From Spirochaetales bacterium (GTDB lineage Bacteria; Spirochaetota; Spirochaetia; SZUA-6; DRHE01), in assembly GCA_016930895.1 (NCBI GenBank), contig JAFGFV010000089.1, forward strand, positions 1 through 6,103: a DNA stretch of 6,103 nucleotides, read 5' to 3'. The notes beneath the pieces are model-generated. The model was given only the letters and a program-made list of their open reading frames with translations. It did no database searches and was not told the DNA's origin. Below, in pieces: positions 1-5,461 of this stretch. A program made the translations under genes and the position numbers. The number at the start of each line of letters is the position of its first letter. Position 1 is the first letter of the stretch.

Positions 1-371
1 CGAATGACCTGGGTCCCGATCACCGAAGGGCCCAGGATGTAGGAATCCATCCGCGAAAGAATGATCGGCACGCGCACGCCCTCGATCCCGACCTCGGCGG
101 GGTCAGGGGCGAGGTGGAAGGTGAACTTGAAGTAGTCGCCGAACAGCTCCATCCGCACCCGGGTCTCTGCGGGTGCGTCCGTACAGTGGTATTCCGAAAG
201 ACCGAGTCCGCCGCCAAGGGTAGTCATGGTGGCGGCGCCCCGACCCACGTGCGGCGGCAGTTCCTGGCGGAAGCTCAGCTCCTCGAGCCCTGCCGGTGCC
301 AGGTGCGCCCCAAACTCCAGCGCCCTGCGGGCAAAGTCGATATGCAGTCCGAAGTCATCCGAACGGGGCAT
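1..371 (-). CDS. N-terminal part of a possible AraC-family transcriptional regulator (runs off the left edge)
   Basis: An open frame starts at ATG 371 and stays open for 123 codons to the window edge, so no stop is visible. The start is supported by AGGAG six bases upstream (around 378-382) and by a promoter at 424-452. The protein begins MPRSDDFGLHIDFARR. It has no signal peptide or membrane segment, so it should be cytoplasmic. Around residues 51-90 it reads as alternating short beta-strands: a glycine-rich turn (TLGGGLGLSEYHC), then VRMELFGDYFKFTFHLAP. That layout resembles the sensor half of PchR-like AraC regulators, where a 'G-x-S-x-Y' strand is followed by 'F-x-F-x-L'. The C-terminal helix-turn-helix that would prove this lies outside the window, so the family is inferred from fold-like pattern only. 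It is separated from the cyclase gene by 125 bases and has its own promoter, so it is probably a separate transcription unit, although no terminator is visible between them. It could instead be an unrelated small-molecule-binding protein. Confidence 0.6.
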   Translation of the reverse strand, partial: MPRSDDFGLHIDFARRALEFGAHLAPAGLEELSFRQELPPHVGRGAATMTTLGGGLGLSEYHCTDAPAETRVRMELFGDYFKFTFHLAPDPAEVGIEGVRVPIILSRMDSYILGPSVIGTQVI

Positions 372-390
372 GCGCGCTCCTGCATGCGGC

Positions 391-414
391 GGCGTTCTTC
401 ATGGCGTTCTTCAT
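391..414 (-). repeat. Tandem 12-bp direct repeat in the leader of the left-edge gene
   Basis: Two exact, adjacent copies of GGCGTTCTTCAT (plus strand) occupy 391-402 and 403-414. On the minus strand each copy reads ATGAAGAACGCC, so each begins with ATG. The repeat lies between the predicted promoter (-10 at 424-429) and the start codon at 371, inside the presumed untranslated leader. From ATG 414 a 19-codon frame (MKNAMKNAAACRSAHAPFG) runs to a TGA at 355-357, overlapping the start of the main gene in a different frame. No ribosome binding site precedes either ATG, so translation of this small frame is doubtful. A simple local duplication is the plainest explanation. Confidence 0.6.
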
Positions 415-423
415 ATGGATAAC

Positions 424-452
424 ACTATACACCAGTTCTACGGCCGCAACAA
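424..452 (-). promoter_or_regulatory. Predicted sigma70-type promoter for the left-edge gene
   Basis: On the minus strand, TTGTTG (452-447) and TATAGT (429-424) are separated by exactly 17 bases, and TG directly precedes the -10 hexamer. Transcription would start near 417 and leave a leader of about 46 bases before ATG 371. The hexamers match the consensus moderately well. The region is locally AT-richer than its surroundings, which supports a promoter in this GC-rich DNA. Confidence 0.5.
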
Positions 453-496
453 ACACGTCTTGCCCGCGGGACACCGCCCTCCAACGGCCGCCGCCC

Positions 497-2521
497 CTAA
501 GGCACGACGACCTCGTAGGCCCCGAACTTCTCGCTGATCCCTTTGGCCGTGATTCGGCCCGCGAAACGGGTCTGGAACTGCCCCTTGATGAGCTCGTACA
601 ACGGCTCGCTGATCAGGATTCCGCCCACCGGGGCCTGGCTCTCCAGTCGCTGGGACAGGTTGACGTTGGCCCCGATCACCGTGTAGTCCACGATTCTTCG
701 AGAGCCCAGATCCCCGACCACGACCTCCCCGGTGTTGATGCCGATGCGGATCTGAATGGCCAGCCGCCCTTCGGGCTCCCACTGTTCACGCAGGCGCCGC
801 ACCTGCTGCTGCATCTCGATGGCCGTGCGTACGGCCCGATGAGCGTGGTCCGGCTGCTCGATCGGATCGCCGAAAAAGGCCATGAGCCCGTCGCCGATAA
901 ACTTGTCGATGGTGCCTTCGTTGCGGAACACGATCGAGGTCATCGCATCGAAATACTCGTTGAGCGTGACAAGGATCTGTTCCGGGGTGTGGGTCGTGCA
1001 CCAGGAGGTAAACCCGGCGATGTCGCTGAACAGCACGGTCAGCACCTTCCGCTCCGCGGCCATCAGCTTCTCCGGCGCCCGCAGGATCTTCGACATGAGC
1101 TGCGGCGCGAAGTAGCGCTCGAAGCGCAGGCGCATCCGGGTCTTGTCCCGGTCTGCCTGCACGAAGCGCTGAACGTTGACCGCTACCAGGGCAGTCACGA
1201 ACCCCGCCGAGTGGGACATGGGCTCGGCCAAACGTCCCCGAAAGGCAAACAGCCACACGGTCAGAAAAGCGAAGCCCGCGTAGGCAGCCAGCGCCAGCAG
1301 TGTGAATCCGAGGGGGCGCGCCGCCACGGCCAGGGCCCAGAGCACCGCGGCCAGAGCCAGGGTGGTGAGCACGGCCTGGACCCAGGAGGGATCGCGCAGG
1401 AAGCTGTCGGTCAGGATGCTGTTCAGGATGTTGGCGTGCAGACCCGACAGGGGGTAGATCCGCTCGAGGGGCACGGGACCGTGGTCATCCGTTTTGATCG
1501 TCAGATCCGACACGATCAGCAGGAAGCCCTCGAGCTCCGTGGCCAGGGCATCCAGCAACGCCGGGTCGAACTCGGCCTGCAGGAGCTTCTCGAAGGAGTA
1601 ATGCGCGAAGGAGTCCTCCCAAGGGCCGGCCAAGTCGATGATCATCCTGCCCCGCTCGTCGATGGGGATGCGGATGTCCCGCCGTATCCCGCTGGGCAGC
1701 TGCGCCTGCGGAAGCAGGATATGAGAGCCGAACTTGACCTCGATGCGCTCGGGTTCCACCTCGAGATAGTCACACGCCACCCGGAAGGTCAGGCTCGGGA
1801 GGTAGCCGTCGCGGTAGTGGAACAGCAGCGGAAAGCGCCGGTGCACTCCGTCGCGGTCCGGATCGCTGTTGATGTGCCCGATGCCGGCGGCCGCAGCCAT
1901 GAGCTGCGGATAGTTCGGTACTGCACGGACCGCACGGTGCGGCCGGCCTTCGCGCAGGACCCGCGGCTGCCACAGCCACTCCGCGACGAGATCCTCCTCC
2001 GAATCCTGCGGCTCCGAGTCGAAAAAGCGGCGGTACTCCTCGGGGAGCAGGATGACCGGGTAATAGGCCATCCCCGCGTAGGAGGTGGCCTCGGCCAGGG
2101 CCTGGTCGTTCGCAGGGAAGGTGGGCTCGGGAAAGATGATGTCAAAGACTACGGCTCCGGCGTAGGCGTCCGCCAGGACCCGCAGCACCCGGCCGAAGCG
2201 CTCTCGATCTCCCACCGACAGCTGGAGCCGCCGCGCCATGGAATCGGTGATGTCCACGTGGCCGAGGTACGGATAGACCTGCTCCGGACCTTTCACCCGA
2301 TAGCGCAGACGGAACAGGCTGTCGTTGATCTGGCCGTTCCACTCCTCGAAAAGCGCGGGAAACAGGAGGGCCAGCAGGTGGGCCAGGACGAACGCGGCCG
2401 CAATCAAGACCGCCGGGATGGTGAGCTTCCTACCGGGGATGCTCCAGGCGAAACGTCCTGGTGTAGAACCCCTGCGAAGAAATCTGAATTGCCAGCTTCT
2501 CGATGGCTTCGTTTCGGCCAC
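497..2521 (-). CDS. CHASE2-domain membrane sensor fused to a class III adenylate cyclase
   Basis: Makes cAMP from ATP in the cytoplasm under control of an extracytoplasmic CHASE2 sensor. Numbering from GTG 2521 (674 residues): a basic N-terminus; a membrane segment at about 36-57; a CHASE2 domain at about 60-375; three further hydrophobic segments at about 381-400, 405-427 and 434-450; a linker with FERYFAPQLMSKIL; and the cyclase domain from about 490 to the end. The catalytic set is complete. Metal-binding Asp500 is in FSDIAGFT and Asp544 in GDGLMAFFG. Base-contacting Lys540 is in IDKFIGDG. Asn621 and Arg625 are in ANVNLSQR. Thr614 in DYTVIG sits where animal enzymes have Asp, which marks class IIIb, a group with bicarbonate-activated members. 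The start is uncertain. GTG 2521 has GGAGG five bases upstream (2531-2527). TTG 2536 lacks a ribosome site, and TTG 2407 would avoid overlap but sits inside the first membrane segment. The chosen start overlaps the upstream DUF4384 gene by 92 bases, suggesting translational coupling. Family assignment is secure; the signal is unknown. Confidence 0.95.
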   Translation of the reverse strand: MAETKPSRSWQFRFLRRGSTPGRFAWSIPGRKLTIPAVLIAAAFVLAHLLALLFPALFEEWNGQINDSLFRLRYRVKGPEQVYPYLGHVDITDSMARRLQLSVGDRERFGRVLRVLADAYAGAVVFDIIFPEPTFPANDQALAEATSYAGMAYYPVILLPEEYRRFFDSEPQDSEEDLVAEWLWQPRVLREGRPHRAVRAVPNYPQLMAAAAGIGHINSDPDRDGVHRRFPLLFHYRDGYLPSLTFRVACDYLEVEPERIEVKFGSHILLPQAQLPSGIRRDIRIPIDERGRMIIDLAGPWEDSFAHYSFEKLLQAEFDPALLDALATELEGFLLIVSDLTIKTDDHGPVPLERIYPLSGLHANILNSILTDSFLRDPSWVQAVLTTLALAAVLWALAVAARPLGFTLLALAAYAGFAFLTVWLFAFRGRLAEPMSHSAGFVTALVAVNVQRFVQADRDKTRMRLRFERYFAPQLMSKILRAPEKLMAAERKVLTVLFSDIAGFTSWCTTHTPEQILVTLNEYFDAMTSIVFRNEGTIDKFIGDGLMAFFGDPIEQPDHAHRAVRTAIEMQQQVRRLREQWEPEGRLAIQIRIGINTGEVVVGDLGSRRIVDYTVIGANVNLSQRLESQAPVGGILISEPLYELIKGQFQTRFAGRITAKGISEKFGAYEVVVP

Positions 2522-3104
2522 GCACTCCTCCAGCAATCGGAACGGGCTTCTCGGCTGCGATATTGAATTGACTGTATTGCTGTCGAATCAAAGCGATGCG
2601 ATCCAGCACGCGCTGTCGGGCGGTGGCGATCCTCTCCGGCGAGCTCTTCCGGTCGTTATGAATCTCGAGGAAGGTCAGGGTGTCTGCCTCCAGCTCCGCC
2701 AGCCGCTCGGGCGCGGCAAGCAGATAGAAGCGCTCAACCCCCCGGGTGTCGTCCAGGGTGAACCAGGTGTCCCCGTCGGGGATGAACACCTTGCGGCCGA
2801 AGTAGTAGGGGTCCTCGAACTCCTCGAAGTCCGCGGGGAACAGCAAGGAAAGCTCCCCCTGAGCATCGTGCAGGTAGAGGTAGACATGGGCATCGCGCAC
2901 GGGCTGCACGAAGATCTTGAACAGGTCCCCGGGAGCGATCCGGATCCGCCCCGAGAAATCGATCAGTCCCGGCCCGCTGTCCTCCTGCTGCTTGACGAAA
3001 GCCCAGTTGAAGGTGACATCCTGCTCCGACTGGGCCCAGAGCGCCCCTCCCGCCAGCAGGAGGATCACGAGCACAGCCCCTGCGGTCCTGTTGGATCCAG
3101 TCAC
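2430..3104 (-). CDS. Exported DUF4384-domain protein
   Basis: A 224-residue protein starting at GTG 3104, chosen because AGGAGGAGG lies two bases upstream and the frame opens directly into a signal peptide. Residues 1-24 form a Sec signal with hydrophobic core VLVILLLAGG and a likely cleavage site ALWA|QSEQ, so the mature protein should be periplasmic or surface-located. Residues about 55-135 match the DUF4384 pattern: PGDLFKIFVQP, then strands VYLYLHDAQGELSLLFP, then a GDTWFTLDD turn and an ERFYLLAAPERL strand. DUF4384 has no established biochemical activity; it often occurs beside or fused to secreted caspase-like or kinase-like proteins. The rest is a charged helical stretch (136-180) and a C-terminal part ending FYTRTFRLEHPR. 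The gene lies 69 bases after the caspase gene, with no promoter or terminator recognised in the gap, so it is probably co-transcribed. Its last 92 bases (2430-2521) also encode the start of the cyclase in another frame. Confidence 0.88.
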   Translation of the reverse strand: MTGSNRTAGAVLVILLLAGGALWAQSEQDVTFNWAFVKQQEDSGPGLIDFSGRIRIAPGDLFKIFVQPVRDAHVYLYLHDAQGELSLLFPADFEEFEDPYYFGRKVFIPDGDTWFTLDDTRGVERFYLLAAPERLAELEADTLTFLEIHNDRKSSPERIATARQRVLDRIALIRQQYSQFNIAAEKPVPIAGGVRGRNEAIEKLAIQISSQGFYTRTFRLEHPR

Positions 3105-3173
3105 AGCCTCCTCCTCGTGCTCAGTGTCCGCCCCAACTGGGCTGCTCGTTCCGCACCGAGTGGTCGCCTCGCC

Positions 3174-5288
3174 CTATCCGTCCAGGGCCACCCGGAAGCC
3201 TATGTCCTCCGCCGCCCGATCGGCCGGCACGGTCACGGTCCTGCCGCTTCCGTGGCACTCGTTGCGGCTCATCTTCCACGAGCCTCCGCGGTATACCCGG
3301 AAGCGGCCCACCACGGAGCCCGTCGGGTCCACCTCGCTGCGGGGCGAATAGGCGCCTTTCAGGTCCCAGCACCACTCACTCACGTTTCCCGCCATGTCGT
3401 ACAGGCCGAAGGGCGAAGGGCTGTCCTCCGTGCGGAAGCCCGCGTGGTTGCGTCCGTCGTAGTACCCCACGGGCGTGGTCGGGCCGCCGCGCTGAGAGTA
3501 GGGTGGTTGGGCGGACTCGAAGGGGTCGCCGCTGGAGGCATAGTTGGCGTTGCGACCGCCGATATTTCCACCCCACGGGAACTTGCGGCCCTCGGAGCCC
3601 CGGGCGGCGTACTCCCATTCCGCTTCGGTGGGGAGGCGGAACCCATTTCGGTCCCGGCGCCACCGCGCGGATTCCAGCTCGTAGACCGGTTCCCGGCCCT
3701 CGATCTGGCTGAGCACGTTGCAGAAGGCCGCTGCCCCCAGCCAGGTAACCCCGACGACCGGATGCTCCTGGTAGCCGTCGACCGGCTCGAGCTTCCCGCC
3801 CTGCTCCCGGACTCCGAACTGGAGGCCCCTGAGCTCCCGGATCCCGAGATACAGAGACCCCCCGGGGCTCTTGAGATCACCGCCGCTGATTCTCGCCTGG
3901 CGTTCGTCGATCGCCCGGTTCATGACCGCGCAGTACTGGCGGTTGGTGACCTCGTACCTGCCCAGATAGATGTCCCGGGTCAGGGTGACCTCGTGGACCG
4001 GTTTTTCATCCTGATTGCTGAAATTCTCCCCCATCATGAACGTGGCAGCCGCGACCGGTTGAAGCTCGATTCCGATCGAGCCCGACACGACACCCCTGGC
4101 CTCCTTCAGGACGAAGCCGAGGCTGTAGTTGTCCCGGTACTCCGTGATCAGGATCTCCTCGGCAGCGGTCTCGTAGCCCTCCAGGACCGCCTCCACCCGG
4201 ATTCTGCCTAGAGGCACATCCTCGATTCGCGCGGGGCTTTGGCCGCGGGGACGGCCCGCGATCAAGATCCCGGCCCCAGGGGGCTGGGTCTCGACCAGCA
4301 GGACCCTGACCGCGGCGGGCTTCGGTTCCCTGTCTTGCTCGACCGAAGCCACCGCCTGCGGCCGGGCCACCGGCGCAGCAGGCCTTTGCGGCTCGGGAGT
4401 CCGTGTGGCCGGTTTGCCGGTCTGTGGGGCGAACTGGAAGACGACATCCCCCTTGTCTAGAGTAGGGTGGCGGATTTTCCCATACTGCGGGTGCTGCGCC
4501 CCCCGGGAGTAGTTGATCACGTTGTCGGTGAGGAACATGGCCAGCTCGGTGCCGGTCAGGTAGCCGTCCTTGTTCAGATCCCCGGCGCCGCGCAGGGCGG
4601 CCACGAACTGCGCGCGAAAGACGCTGTCGTCCGGGACCTCCTCGTTTTCCGAGCCGGAGGTGATGTACTGCCGGGTGGGGCGGGAGGCCTTGTACGAGAT
4701 GTCGGATGGAATGGCCCGGCTCTGGGACATGAGAGAGCCGGAGAAGCAGCTGTCGAACAGGAAGAGGGCGTGTTTGGACTGCATGCGCTTGGAATAGACC
4801 TCGATCATCTGCAGGTCCAGGCTGCGCGCCAGAAATCCGCTGGGGTCGACGTTGGGATCCGGTGCGTCGGTCGGGACGATGTAGCCCATCTTGTCGCCGT
4901 AGCTCTGTGTGATCGTGTGCCCGTGGCCGGCAAAGTAGATGAGCAGGCGGTTCTCCACGCCCTGGCCATACTGGTTGATGAACCGATCGAAGGCCTGAAC
5001 CAGGGCGTTGCGAGTGGGATCGATCACGGTCGTGGTGGTGAAGCCATGCTCCTCGAGGACCTCTTGGACCGCTGCGATGTCCTTCCGGACGCCAGGGAGC
5101 TTGGGCCAGCCATGCGTGTAGTCGCTCACTCCGATCACCAGAGCGTAGCTGCCCTCGTACAGTCGCACCTCGCGTCCCTCGTCGTTGACCAGCCTGACGC
5201 TCTTGAGTCCCCGCATGTCCTGCGCCCACAGGGGAGCGCAGGCAAGGATCCAGGACAAGAGCAGGAGAGCTCCAGCGCAGCGTTTCAT
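3174..5288 (-). CDS. Secreted caspase-like peptidase with EF-hand-like loop, PEGA domain and FGE/sulfatase-modifying-factor-like domain
   Basis: A 704-residue multidomain protein. ATG 5288 is preferred because it opens a signal peptide (MKRCAGALLLLSWILACAPLWA|QD). The frame stays open upstream to TTG 5405, but that extension would bury the signal. ILAC is a weak lipobox, so a lipoprotein is possible but less likely. Residues about 45-215 form a peptidase C14 (caspase p20) fold: YALVIGVSDY, His122 in YFAGHGH and Cys181 in LFLFDSCFSGS, the expected catalytic dyad. Residues 237-248 (DLNKDGYLTGTE) match all ligand positions of a 12-residue EF-hand loop. A Pro/Ala-rich linker (about 290-325) leads to a PEGA domain (about 325-393). 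Residues about 407-702 are FGE-like, with GFRLPTEAEWEYAARG, GLYDMAGNVSEWCWD, RVYRGGSW and IGFRVAL. The catalytic cysteine pair of true FGE seems incomplete: Met673 replaces one and Cys678 remains, so this domain is probably a binding module. Cleavage specificity is unknown. It is the first gene of the operon. Confidence 0.95.
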   Translation of the reverse strand: MKRCAGALLLLSWILACAPLWAQDMRGLKSVRLVNDEGREVRLYEGSYALVIGVSDYTHGWPKLPGVRKDIAAVQEVLEEHGFTTTTVIDPTRNALVQAFDRFINQYGQGVENRLLIYFAGHGHTITQSYGDKMGYIVPTDAPDPNVDPSGFLARSLDLQMIEVYSKRMQSKHALFLFDSCFSGSLMSQSRAIPSDISYKASRPTRQYITSGSENEEVPDDSVFRAQFVAALRGAGDLNKDGYLTGTELAMFLTDNVINYSRGAQHPQYGKIRHPTLDKGDVVFQFAPQTGKPATRTPEPQRPAAPVARPQAVASVEQDREPKPAAVRVLLVETQPPGAGILIAGRPRGQSPARIEDVPLGRIRVEAVLEGYETAAEEILITEYRDNYSLGFVLKEARGVVSGSIGIELQPVAAATFMMGENFSNQDEKPVHEVTLTRDIYLGRYEVTNRQYCAVMNRAIDERQARISGGDLKSPGGSLYLGIRELRGLQFGVREQGGKLEPVDGYQEHPVVGVTWLGAAAFCNVLSQIEGREPVYELESARWRRDRNGFRLPTEAEWEYAARGSEGRKFPWGGNIGGRNANYASSGDPFESAQPPYSQRGGPTTPVGYYDGRNHAGFRTEDSPSPFGLYDMAGNVSEWCWDLKGAYSPRSEVDPTGSVVGRFRVYRGGSWKMSRNECHGSGRTVTVPADRAAEDIGFRVALDG

Positions 5289-5295
5289 GTTTTCA

Positions 5296-5324
5296 AGTAT
5301 AGCCCCGGCCCCCCGGGCCCGCAA
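5296..5324 (-). promoter_or_regulatory. Predicted promoter for the caspase-DUF4384-cyclase operon, possibly leaderless
   Basis: On the minus strand, TTGCGG (5324-5319) and TATACT (5301-5296) are separated by exactly 17 bases, all of them G or C. A start site about seven bases after the -10 would fall at 5289-5288, on the ATG itself. No Shine-Dalgarno sequence precedes that ATG (the upstream bases are CTTGAAAAC), which agrees with a leaderless or nearly leaderless message. The alternative is a promoter further upstream within 5325-5460 and a weak ribosome site. Confidence 0.5.
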
Positions 5325-5332
5325 GCCGGCGC

Positions 5333-5383
5333 GGCCCTTCGAGGGGCGTTCGGCCGGGACCGAGCGCTGAAGGGCCTTTTTTT
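5333..5383 (+). terminator. Intrinsic-terminator-like hairpin with T-tract between the divergent promoters
   Basis: The outer stem GGCCCTTC (5333-5340) pairs perfectly with GAAGGGCC (5369-5376). The inner stem GCGTTCGG (5346-5353) pairs with CCGAGCGC (5360-5367), one pair being G-T. The loop is CCGGGA (5354-5359), and five unpaired bases face one between the stems. Seven T's follow directly (5377-5383). This is a textbook intrinsic terminator in the plus direction, yet no plus-strand gene ends here: to its left is the divergent caspase gene. It could stop antisense transcripts before they enter the lipoprotein promoter, or be the end of a small RNA. The minus strand lacks a T-tract after the hairpin. 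Confidence 0.6.
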
Positions 5384-5384
5384 C

Positions 5385-5412
5385 TTGACAGGCCGTCGAG
5401 GTCAACTATGAT
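5385..5412 (+). promoter_or_regulatory. Strong sigma70-type promoter for the right-edge lipoprotein gene
   Basis: A perfect -35 TTGACA (5385-5390) is followed after 16 bases by TATGAT (5407-5412), one mismatch from the -10 consensus. The predicted start is near 5419, giving a leader of about 43 bases before GTG 5462. The T-tract at 5377-5383 directly abuts the -35 element. This is the best consensus promoter in the window and suggests fairly high basal expression. Confidence 0.75.
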
Positions 5413-5428
5413 TGTGGCTTAGCAACAC

Positions 5429-5447
5429 GGTATCGGTTGTTGATACC
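5429..5447 (+). promoter_or_regulatory. Small inverted repeat just before the lipoprotein ribosome binding site
   Basis: GGTATC (5429-5434) and GATACC (5442-5447) form a perfect 6-bp inverted repeat with a 7-base spacer (GGTTGTT), ending one base before the GGAGGAGGAG ribosome site (5449-5458). A second, mutually exclusive pairing is possible: CAACA (5423-5427) with TGTTG (5438-5442). In RNA these could influence ribosome access; in DNA the palindrome could bind a dimeric regulator just downstream of the promoter. Neither role is shown by the sequence alone. Confidence 0.35.
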
Positions 5448-5461
5448 CGGAGGAGGAGATT

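Noticed and set aside
430..497. Terminator after the cyclase gene
   Set aside because: The region has GC-rich palindromes (CCCGCGGG at 463-470) and a repeated ACGGCCGC (440-447, 484-491), but no hairpin followed by a minus-strand T-tract.
296..2566. A 756-codon open frame on the plus strand antisense to the cyclase
   Set aside because: It is rich in Gly, Arg, Gln and His, has no recognisable domain, and mirrors a gene with complete catalytic motifs. Long antisense frames are normal in GC-rich DNA.
3174..3560. FGE-like C-terminus as a variable region of a diversity-generating retroelement
   Set aside because: Caspase and FGE-fold proteins can be such targets, but the C-terminus lacks the cluster of Asn-type AAY codons, and no reverse transcriptase or template repeat is present in the window.
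2325..4211. A 628-codon plus-strand frame antisense to the DUF4384 and caspase genes
   Set aside because: Low-complexity composition, no ribosome site or domain, and it crosses two real genes and their gap; it is a shadow of their codon bias.
3174..5405. Caspase gene start at TTG 5405 (743 residues)
   Set aside because: The extra 39 residues lack a ribosome site, would place a signal peptide internally, and would lie across the predicted promoter and hairpin. ATG 5288 begins a proper signal peptide.
4467..5411. A 314-codon plus-strand frame antisense to the caspase domain
   Set aside because: It mirrors the caspase core, where His122 and Cys181 are clearly encoded on the other strand; no independent coding sign.
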